NCBI GenBank assembly: GCA_022605405.1
Contig: JABYQQ010000001.1
Coordinates: 248,001-312,000, forward strand
DNA: 64,000 nt
Direction: 5' to 3'
From: Earliella scabrosa
Lineage: Eukaryota > Basidiomycota > Agaricomycetes > Polyporales > Polyporaceae
The notes beneath the pieces are model-generated. The model worked only from the letters and a program-made list of their open reading frames with translations, did not search any database and was not told the DNA's origin. Below are positions 56,066 to 64,000 of this stretch, piece after piece. Within the stretch, counting starts at the first letter, position 1. Each line of letters starts with the position of its first letter. The position numbers and the translations under genes are program-made.

Positions 56066-57197
56066 TCCCCGACGGCGGGTCGTTATGAGTAGGTAGACAA
56101 GCAGCATTCCAATATCCTTTAATCGTGATTGCACAGCGTCTTGCTCTTGGGAGCTCTCCTTCACCCGCTCGCAACGGGCGTACAAACTCCAGATCTGGTC
56201 GAGGTAACCTGGTCTGGCGCAGCACATTATGTAGAAAAGAACCTGCGTCGACATTTTCCAGTCAGTTTGTGCGTCGTAGCTTTACCAGAATGACCTCCCC
56301 ACGATCTGGCAGATTCAGCTTTGCGGCCAACGCGGCCCCTGCGGCAAGTGGTGATAAAGGAAGTTGTCGCTAGGCTTCTTGGTGAACATCCATCTTCAAC
56401 GTGCTAGTCGGGAAGTACGTCTGGTTTTGAACCGTGCGCGGTGGCTCGACGGCTCGCCGATGGCTTGAAGTCCTTCGAGCGCCAACACCATGAGGTCGCA
56501 ACATTACGTAGGCGCAGTGGGAAGACAACTTTTGCATCCGCCGAGGAGCTCCAAGTCCAGGCACGATCGACTCTGGACGCCCTGCGGGTGGCAGAGACGT
56601 TCTGGTTCCAACTTGAATAGTAGGCGCTTGTGCCTCTCGTTCCGCTACTCTTCGTCCACGATGTTTTCCGTCCTTACGGGTCGGCCTCCGAGGCGGCCTG
56701 CTCGACATCCGACTAGATGGATCAGCCTAGTTCAATATCTTCAGGCGTCGGACCGAGGCAAGCATACCTAGGCCCCTACAGAATCTATCGACCCGCGCAA
56801 AGGCGCAGCGTCGGATACTCGAGAGAGGGGCTTCGATCGTATCCGTTCCAACTTCCGTTGGCTTTCGAACTCGACTAGCTCGGTACGGAGGAGTCCCGAC
56901 GGTCTGGGCTTCTGGCTGCCTCTCTCGCAGTGGTCGAGCCCAGGTGGCTCGGTACTCAGCCTATCTTGGACGCGGACTGTCGGCTCTTGGGGAGGCCTAT
57001 ATAGACGTGCCCTTCGGAGGGCGGCGGAGCGTATCATCCCCAGCCAGCACAATCTCTTCACCCACTCTCGCTCAATTGCTCCATCCTTCTTGAACGACTG
57101 CGCCGTTCCACTCCAATTCCTCGTTGACGACATAATCCTCAAACTTCCTATCGTCACTCGCACCCTCTTATAACCCACCAACCAACCCGCCGCGAGC
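56066..57197. other. Spacer before the small SVSF-motif gene
   Basis: One kilobase with no recognised gene. Open frames at 56370-56708 (-) and 56768-57388 (-) have no domain, and the second overlaps the next gene's coding strand. It includes that gene's promoter and probable 5' untranslated region. Confidence 0.45.
56998..57004 (+). promoter_or_regulatory. TATA box of the small gene at 57198
   Basis: TATATAG lies 194 nt upstream of the ATG. The intervening stretch is pyrimidine-rich, as expected of a fungal 5' untranslated region. Confidence 0.5.
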
Positions 57198-57643
57198 ATG
57201 TCGTACCCGAAGAGCTGCCTGAAGCCCGCCTCGACCTCCTCGACGAGCTCTACGCTACCAAGCCCCCGCACATCGGTGTCATCCGTATCCTCCGAGTCGT
57301 GCTTCCCGCCGACTCTCGAAGGGGCCACATTCAACGCGTCCGTCATCAGCGACTCCGACTCGAGTCTGCCCGTGCCCAAGTCCGCCATAGCTCCCCCACC
57401 GCAGAGGAAGAGCGTCAGCTTCTCAGAGTACTACGAACTCGTCGTGTACCGTCGGCCGGCGCGCCCGCTGCACGAGCAGGCGATGCGCGCTGCCGTGAAG
57501 TGGTTCAGTGAGTATTCATCGGGGCTCTATTGGCGTGGCTGCGTTACTGACCATGCTTTGCAGGAGCATGTGCGGACGCGATGCGCATCGAGTCGCCGGC
57601 GCACGACATGCCTGGCTTTTGGCACGACATTGATGACCGGTGA
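57198..57643 (+). CDS. Small basidiomycete protein with RVxF-like motif
   Basis: Exons 57198-57507 and 57564-57643 (donor gtgagt, acceptor gcag) give 129 aa. The N-terminal 70 residues are Ser/Thr/Pro-rich and probably disordered. The centre holds RKSVSFSEYYELVVYRRPARP, and the C-terminus is short and mixed (RACADAMRIESPAHDMPGFW, then HDIDDR). The KSVSF segment fits the RVxF-type docking motif [KR]-x-[VI]-x-[FW] for protein phosphatase 1 after basic residues, but this short motif occurs often by chance. There is no signal peptide or membrane segment. I do not recognise the family; a TATA box and a phase-consistent intron support it as a real gene. Confidence 0.65.
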
Positions 57644-58701
57644 CGATGTTGCTCTGTCTTCCGTCACATGGGTAGATGGGTGGAAGTGTACTCTCTGCGC
57701 TAGGGCATCGCTCGATTGATATTAATTGGGTTTCTTTTTGGATTTGCCTTCTGACCAACCACTGCCTGCGACAACCTTCAAGTGAGCGAACTGCAGCTGT
57801 ACGTCCAGTCACGGTCATGCGCTTCCTCACTGCTCAGCTCACTATTCGTCGGGGTTGTCTTGAGTTTTGATCACCACATCTGGACTGCTTGAACACGTAC
57901 TCGGATACTCTACCCGTACGTGAATGCTCAGCGCAGTTTTCCTCGGTGCCGGTCAGACATGACTCCCCGGGAGGTGCAACACCCGGAGTAGCGGGCAGCA
58001 ATGCACACCGACTGCAAAAGATTTCGATCAATGGGCGAGAATCAGAGAGAGCAGTACTGGGTCGTTGCAAAGGATCGCGTGAAGATAGGTAGGGAGGTGC
58101 ACCAGACGGGCTCTTGACGACGACAAAACGTGAGGTCGCATATGCAAGAAGAGACAGATTGTCATTGTCATTCGTAGAGTGAGCGATAAATGACTGAAAA
58201 AGAGTACTATTAATCCATCCATCGCACCGTGAAGTAGCATCCCCTATTCGACGGTCCTTCCAAGAATCTTGCCTGTTACACGCATGATCTGTACGACAGG
58301 TCAGTAAGAGCAAGAAACAGAAGAAGAGAAAAGGCATGAAGAATCAGGGTCCTCAAGCGTATAAAGAGGACCAGGGTAGGTGTCGTCTGTAGCGATCCGA
58401 CTGGTGCACAGCAAGAAGTTCATCACAAAAAAACAGAGCGTGGAGTCGTACTCACCTGCGGTGCGTCTGCAGTTGCGCCTCGTTGTCATCGATGGCGCAT
58501 AGCCTGGCGAAAGACGAGCGAGAGGGCCGCGGACGGGAAAGAAAACGTAACCCAAGATGGTGGTCGGTAGGGAAGCAGGAGCAAGCGCAAAAAATGCAAT
58601 TGAGACTCACCTGAACAGGCCGCATCTTTCCCGCGCCCTCCACCGGGTCGACCGTCATCTGCCCTTCCCACCTGGGCCGCGCACCAGTCACCACCGCCGC
58701 C
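57644..58701. other. Spacer before the Chz1-like gene
   Basis: One kilobase, more AT-rich in its middle. Frames such as 57834-58337 (-) and 58452-58964 (-) have no domain. No RNA gene recognised. Confidence 0.45.
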
Positions 58702-59386
58702 ATGTCGTCTCGAGGAAAGCGTCGCGCGGAGCCCGAGCAGGACAAGAAGAAGAGAAAAAAGTAACGTCGCTCTACCTTCTCTGCGCGATGACGGTCACGA
58801 ACGAGTTCCGCCGCGCCATCCCTCCCACGCCCTGTCCTGCCAATGTCACCGCCGCGCTCTCTCGGACATGGGCATGGACATGAAGGGCGAAGCGCGACTC
58901 GGACGACGAGGAGGACTTTGAGGCGAGCAACGACTCGGATGAGGGTATCGACAAGGGTGAGCATCGCAATGTTTTGGCTGGCTACGTGGCGGCCGCGAGG
59001 CTGAATGAGAGCTAAACGAAACGTGGCCGACAGCCGAGCTCGACTTTTTGAGCACGGAAAACATCATCACGACCGGCCGGCGGACGCGCGGAATCCGGAT
59101 CGACTACACCAAAGTGAAGGGCTTCGACGAGGAAGAGGATGAGGACGAGGAGGACGAAGAGCCGAAGAAGAAGAAGAAAAGCGCGTCCTCTACTACCAAG
59201 AGCAGCAAGGGCAAGGCGAAACCCGAGAGCTCGGGCTCATCCAAGAAGGCCCCTGCGCCGCCTGCAAAGCCTGTGAAGAAGGCGAAGAAGCGCGTTGAGT
59301 CGGACGACGAGGAGGAAGCAGAGGAGAGCGACAAGGATGACGAAGACGACGAAGATGAGGCTGAGGACGACGATGAGGACGACTGA
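58702..59386 (+). CDS. CHZ1: Chz1-type histone H2A.Z-H2B chaperone
   Basis: Exons 58702-58760, 58886-58956 and 59034-59386 give 160 aa. The diagnostic CHZ motif is TENIITTGRRTRGIRIDY near residues 48-65, preceded by acidic DSDDEEDFEASNDSDEGIDK. The N-terminus is basic (KRRAEPEQDKKKRKK, nuclear targeting). After the motif the protein is low-complexity, with alternating Lys/Ser/Pro and Asp/Glu blocks and an acidic C-terminal tail. In yeast, Chz1 carries H2A.Z-H2B dimers to the SWR1 remodeler. The short first exon ends in a poly-A coding tract. It is tail-to-tail with the acyl-CoA oxidase gene, 162 nt apart. Confidence 0.88.
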
Positions 59387-59548
59387 AGTCAGTCGGGATG
59401 TTGTATACTTTGCTTTGCTGGTATGTTTGCTCTCGGATGAAGTGCTCCTCGATGCATAGGTTCGCGTGGCTGAGACAGAGCAGAATGTATAGTACACGAT
59501 GGATAGGCTGGGCTCCGGAATCCAAAAACATATAACCCATGCATGGTC

Positions 59549-62295
59549 CTACAACTTACATCGTGCAAGACGCTGTCCCCGCTGAAGCATAGGCTTGATG
59601 TACTTCTGCAGGGCGACCGTCGGTAACAATGAGCACATGGACGTCAGGACGACCGTCGATTCACGCACCTCGTAGCCTTCAGTCACCTCGGTGGCATTCA
59701 GAGGCTCCAACTGCGCCCTCTTCCACAGGCTCTCGTACGCGTTCCCGTCATACACGCCGAGCGCACTGTTATGAAGGCCTCGTAAGTCAACAATTCGCAT
59801 TGACAGAAATCACGCCCAGCAATTCCGCTTACCTGTCAAGCTCCCAATCCGTGAACCCAAACCCATCGGACAGCCCAATAGCCTCCGGCAGCAGCTCCTC
59901 GCACACCCTCTTGATCGCCACGCGCAGCTCTCCCGTGGGGTCCTCCTCCCCTCCCGCGGGCCCGAGCAGCCCAAACGACAGGACGTCCACCAGCCCGCCT
60001 TCGACAGCGGTCAGCAAGTGCTACCCGCCCCCAGTCAGATTCTGATCAGGACAACACCCGTGGACGACGTGGAAGCACACGCACCAAGTTGTACAACTTG
60101 CGAAGCACCGCCGCGTTTCGCTGCCCGACCTTCACCTCGAGCGCCCTGACGATCTCCCCGACCTGCGCCGCGACGAACGCGTCCGTCACCGCGCGCGACA
60201 CGCGCTGGTCCACACTCGCGTCCGGCTCGCGCAGGTGCAGCGCGCGGTCGCGTACCATCAGCGCTGCGCGCCGCTCTAAGAGCGCGATCGCCGTCTGCGG
60301 GTCATCCCAGTCGGACGAGGGGGGCGGCGGGGAGAGCAGGTGGCGCAGGTACGTGGTGGAGGGCGTGAGGTCGGTCGCTGTGCGCGTCTTCCGCACGGCG
60401 ACCGCGTCGAATGCCTTGAGGGCGGCGCGGACGACCTGCTGGTCGAGCACAAAGTTGTCGCCTTCGTATCTGCACGCAGTGGTAGACGATTAGCTGGGCA
60501 TGAATGTTATGGGAAGGAAGGGGAGGACGCACGTCGCGGCGGGGACGTAGTCCGCATAGAGGCGGCCGACGCCGGCAAAGTCGCTGTATCCATGCCCGCC
60601 CATGGAGCGGCGCGCGGTCTCGAGGTCTTGGATAGCGGTTGTGCTGACGAGCACCTTGAGCCCGCTCGTGGTCGCGTGCATCTCGGGTAACAGGGAGGTG
60701 TCTCCCGACGCGAGGCGATTCGTCAGCTCGCCAAATGCTTTCGTCTACACGGAAGTACCGAACATAACACGTCAAACGATAGCGGTCAGTATAATGGAAA
60801 CTTCACGCACGAGATTGCGGCCGAGGACGACAAAGACGTATGCGTGCGCGAGAGCAGGGAGGAGGCGGTGATACACCGAGGGGTAGGTTATGACCTGTCG
60901 CTCGAGTCCTCCGGAGTCCTTGCTTCCCTGTCTGCGCACGGTGGCATAGCGGATCGCGATGGTTGCAGCTGCGTGCGGACGGCCCTGGTTCAGAGACCAG
61001 ATTCTCGCATTGAGGGCAAAACGTCCCGACGTACCCTTCGCGATAGTCCATCCTGCAGAGCTCACCATCCTACCGTCGTGTCAAGGTATCATCAACATGT
61101 AGACCCAGCACATCAGAACGAGGGGACCCACGTTGAGCGAATATACAGCATCTAGTCCGACCGTGAGCAAACGAGCCCTGTTCATAGGGGAATGCACTCA
61201 CCCCTCCATAGCTAAGCTTTGCGTGCGGCGGGCGCACGTACTGCCCGTCGGATGTGACCGACGCAAACGCAGACAACATCTGCTCGCGCGGGATCCGGAC
61301 ACGGTCGAACCGCGCAAAGCCGTTGTCCACAGCACTATACCCAGCCATCGCCTTCGGGCCAATGTCCCCTATGGTGATGCCAGGGAGGACCCTGTGGTCG
61401 TCTAAGGAGCGCAGCTGCACGAAGAAGAGGTGTGGGCCCGCGTCCTTGCCGGATGGGAGGATGAGCCGCGCCTGGACGACGCCGTGCGTGGCGGTCTTGC
61501 CCAGGGCGCCGATCCACCACTTGCTGCTTGTCAGCGTTGGGGAGTGGATCTCGAACTCTTGTGTGTCGGGTATGTAGGTCGCGGTGGTCTCGAGTGACGA
61601 GACGTTCGTCCCGTGTCCAAGCTCGGTCTGGAGGTAGCATCTATGGGTGCATGGTGAGGGTTGTAGGTCAGACTTCCCAGGTGGGAATGGGGGAGGCTTA
61701 CCCAAGAATGCCTCGTTGGGCTATGAGCTCGCCGTACTTCTGTTTCAGCTCCGGCGAGCCCTGAGTCCGTATCACAGGCTCGAATGCTGCGGCAGACGGA
61801 CATGATAGTGAGCTGTGATCATACACTGGGAGACAGATAGTCACGGACCAGCCATGTGCAGCGCAATGGGCAGGGGCTCGTCCACGACTTTGAAAGCAAT
61901 GTTGGCCTCTTCCGCAGACCACTTGTTCACTGCTTGCAGCTCATGCAGACGGTTCGTGATCGCCAATGCACGCTCATACAGCTGTGTACGCGTCAAGAAC
62001 GGCCTGGCCGTGTCTGGTCAATCAAGGGGGGGTTACGCGTGGTATGACCAGGAGTACCTGCGTGACTTGTCGAATACAGGATCCCTGGATAGCACGGACA
62101 CAATGCGTTGTCTCGCGTGCCATTCCCGTTCACCTGGAAAGTGAATCTCTCCGTGTCAGAACAGTGCTGTCGCCACAACCTGAACCATACTACTGAACGA
62201 CACATACCCCATAGAAACGCGCTCAGCGCGTTCGAGTCCACACTGGACTGTTGTCGCCCTCGCTTCATGTCTTCAATATTTTGATTCGTCGTCAT
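59549..62295 (-). CDS. Peroxisomal acyl-CoA oxidase
   Basis: Eleven exons: 62208-62295, 62058-62133, 61849-62003, 61702-61786, 61203-61640, 61035-61069, 60811-60968, 60533-60744, 60085-60469, 59833-60020 and 59549-59765, giving about 678 aa. It oxidises acyl-CoA to trans-2-enoyl-CoA, passing electrons to O2 to form H2O2. Evidence: GEREWHARQRI at the N-terminus, the FAD/substrate segment CYLQTELGHGTNVSSLETTA, SKWWIGALGK, HAKLSYGG-MVSSAG, RRSMGGHGY, and YEGDN with the catalytic Glu (about 418). The C-terminus Cys-Lys-Leu is a PTS1 variant. One junction is odd: exon 5 ends in GGAGGGG|TGAGT, and the canonical GT donor leaves the following exon one base out of phase. Either a GG donor, an indel in the G4 run, or a frameshift explains it. 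Confidence 0.87.
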
Positions 62296-62495
62296 CCTGG
62301 CCCATTGAGATATCCTCGTGAGTTTCGACGATGGCTGCCAGTGAATGCGGGGCAGGGAAACGGATACCGCCGCTTAAGGTGTACCTCCGGGTATGGTACG
62401 CCCGGTGGGCCGGGCAAATCAAGCGCTCGACACCCGCAGATCGAGCAAAATGCAATCTTCAAGGCCATTTACCAGGCGCTCATGCTCCCGCTATT

Positions 62496-62519
62496 GTCCC
62501 CTTCGGGGTGACATACGAA

Positions 62520-62550
<31 letters not shown>

Positions 62551-62621
62551 GGCCCCTGCACAAGGATGACACGCTTTCCCGGAGTGGTAGACCTACGGGT
62601 CTCAATATTTATGCACTTTTT
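62496..62621 (+). ncRNA. U6 spliceosomal snRNA
   Basis: Starts with a 5' stem-loop of four C-G pairs closed by a UUCG loop (gtccccttcggggtgac). The universally conserved core follows: AATTGGAACGATACAGAGA, AGATTAGCATGG and CCCCTGCACAAGGATGACAC, including the ACAGAGA box at 62534-62540 (pairs with the 5' splice site) and the AGC triad at 62546-62548 (catalytic metal binding). The core is essentially identical to U6 of other eukaryotes. The 3' part after GACACGC is different from the usual short tail: it forms CCCG...CGGG with inner GGT/ACC and runs to a T5 terminator, making the transcript about 126 nt rather than about 100-110. No intron consensus is seen. It is transcribed by RNA polymerase III. 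Confidence 0.93.
62617..62621 (+). terminator. Pol III T5 terminator of U6
   Basis: Five T residues are the first run of four or more T after the U6 core on this strand and would end Pol III transcription. The resulting oligo-U end is the site La protein binds. Confidence 0.65.
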
Positions 62622-63322
62622 GATTCTCAACGCTCTTCATTGAGCAACTCCCACGAAAGATTCCGTGCGCCTTGCCTTTGCTTCCAGGTTGGTCGTAGCT
62701 TCATTATCCACATGGACAGTAGCCCGAAGATTGCACGAAAATAACAAAGCAACATGGCGAACCGCAACCTCTAGGTTGGGAGGCCTAGGGCAACTCACGG
62801 GGATCACTGTGGAGCGCATACCGTCCGAACATGCACCTAATTAATCGATCGAGTACTCAGATACGATGTACAGGATGGTCAATTCAGTACGCCCGGAGAC
62901 CCTACGTGATGAAGGGTTGAACGTCGCGGACGGGGCCCCCAACACCATCATCGCGAAGACACTGCGAGCCACCAGGCTACACTGACTGCAGCTCTGGTAC
63001 CTTTGCAAATGCTGGTTCCACTTGGATCGGACAGTTCTTCGGAGCTTCATGAGGCTCTTGAAACGCCCTCATCGTTGCGGTGGACTGCATCATCAAGAGG
63101 GAGGCGAACGAGGATCTCTCGAAGGTCGGAGAACATGTGCTACCCCACGAAGAGACACGCAGAATGGATGACAGCTGGTTCGTGTCCTCCTGCCCTTCGT
63201 CGCCTATCCACCGCCTCTCCTGCGCGCTGCAGATTTGGGGGTCGATCCTTCCACACCCTCGTCGCGACGTCAAAAAAGCACGTTCAGCCCTAGCGCAATG
63301 GACCTCGGATCATGGCGAGATG
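62622..63322. other. Spacer after U6
   Basis: Seven hundred bases without a recognised gene. The overlapping plus-strand frames 63003-63293 and 63080-63436 show no domain. I see no downstream B-box (GGTTCGANTCC) for U6 here. Confidence 0.45.
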
Positions 63323-64000
63323 TCATTGCGTCGGTACTCGCGCAGGATGATAATGTTCCGGAGGGCCGTCGGCACCGTCCTCGAAGTGGTCAAACGCGAC
63401 ACCCTTTCCCTTCTGCGCCGACGGCGGCCTCGATGACCGATGTGCGCCGAAGAGCGCCCTAAGCGACTGGGACTGTGCAGCGCAGGTCCACGAGACTGGT
63501 GAGGAGAGAATGCATGATGGCAATCAGGAGCAACGTACCGAATGCTGCTTCTTGCTCTTCGGAGGTGCGTTAGAGAGCGTGGCGTCTGCGTCCGGGTCGT
63601 GATGGGTGTCGATGTGGGAGAAGGTCGTGATGCCCGGTGCAGCGTCCATGTCGTCTCGCAGGCCCTGTCGGGCGTTGAGGCTGGCGATCATGGAGTTTGT
63701 GTATACTGTGGGACCGACGAGCAGGATGAGTGCACGAAACCGTTGTAGAGCAATTGAGGAACTCACGGCGCGTCCCGATGTAATAGAACAGGACGTAGAA
63801 GTCTGTGTCCCCCATCAACATAATCTACGCGGAGGAATGAACACGAAGGGTCTCGATCGTGCGTGGGGATATTACTCATACCGTAACGAGCGAAAGAAAA
63901 GCGCATAAGCTACCATTCCCGAGTCAGTCGAGCGCACAAAATGCTGTGGATTTACCGCTCGACGCACCTCGTCAGGGCCCCAGTGTTGATGGAGTAGATG
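63323..64000 (-). CDS. Multi-pass membrane protein, DUF6534-like (partial, 5' part off right edge)
   Basis: The 3' exons of a gene entering from the right: 63968-64000, 63882-63909, 63767-63824, 63539-63705 and probably 63323-63472. They read IYSINTGALTSLCAFLSLVTIMLMGDTDFYVLFYYIGTRLYTNSMIASLNARQGL (given here in segments): INTGALTS, LCAFLSLVT, and YTNSMIASLNARQGL. The pattern of a TINTG-like helix, a final helix and Y-x-NS-x-x-x-x-LN-x-R is typical of the last two transmembrane segments and cytosolic edge of the agaricomycete DUF6534 family of 7TM proteins. The function is unknown. The last exon is uncertain: two acceptors (63473 and about 30 nt earlier) give different tails, and the preferred one ends HYHPARVPTQ. 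Confidence 0.72.

Noticed and set aside
1..64000. CRISPR array, rRNA operon or secondary-metabolite gene cluster
   Set aside because: No spaced direct repeats or rRNA signatures were seen; the P450 and esterase stand alone without a core biosynthetic enzyme.

Overview
The window is nuclear DNA of a GC-rich filamentous basidiomycete, most likely an agaricomycete. The genes are split by many 45-120 nt GT-AG introns. The gene families are typical of Agaricomycotina: FunK1-type kinases, a DUF6535 membrane protein, two multi-pass membrane proteins of fungal type, and a Tad/I-like LINE. I find no bacterial, viral or organellar signal. Exon boundaries were placed by hand from splice motifs, reading phase and family conservation. 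The longest models (acyl-CoA synthetase, P450, HPC2-like, esterase, La, zinc-cluster factor, acyl-CoA oxidase) keep phase across 6 to 15 exons, except for one junction in the oxidase.

Left part (1-12.4 kb): three minus-strand genes of unknown function lie in tandem (a six-cysteine protein running off the left edge, then two small helical proteins). They are divergent from a LINE retrotransposon with an uninterrupted gag-like ORF1, an intact 1639-codon endonuclease/reverse transcriptase/RNase H ORF2 and a 28-nt poly(A) tail. About 0.9 kb after the tail holds no intact gene.

Middle part (12.4-39.3 kb): a seven-helix membrane protein gene faces a long-chain acyl-CoA synthetase. Then come FunK1 copy 1 (+), a cytochrome P450 (-), an HPC2/ubinuclein-like subunit of the HIR histone chaperone complex (+), FunK1 copy 2 (-), a DUF6535 protein (-), FunK1 copy 3 (-) and a secreted SGNH/GDSL esterase (-). 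The three kinases share an intron position and most of their sequence, so they are a recent dispersed duplication. Single-copy genes sit between them.

Right part (39.3-64 kb): a La RNA-binding protein (-) and a Zn2Cys6 transcription factor (+) diverge from a 3.6-kb gene-poor spacer. Next are an F-box-like/leucine-rich protein, a small protein with a possible PP1-docking motif, a Chz1-type H2A.Z chaperone, a peroxisomal acyl-CoA oxidase ending in Cys-Lys-Leu, a U6 snRNA gene, and the 3' part of another multi-pass membrane protein gene leaving the right edge.

Functional links: the acyl-CoA synthetase activates fatty acids and the oxidase starts their peroxisomal degradation, but they are 42 kb apart and not a cluster. 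HPC2 and Chz1 both handle histones. La binds U-rich 3' ends such as that of the nearby U6 RNA. I see no biosynthetic gene cluster, CRISPR array or operon. The parts least explained by known families are the divergent left-edge gene trio and the FunK1 set, which carries altered kinase motifs.
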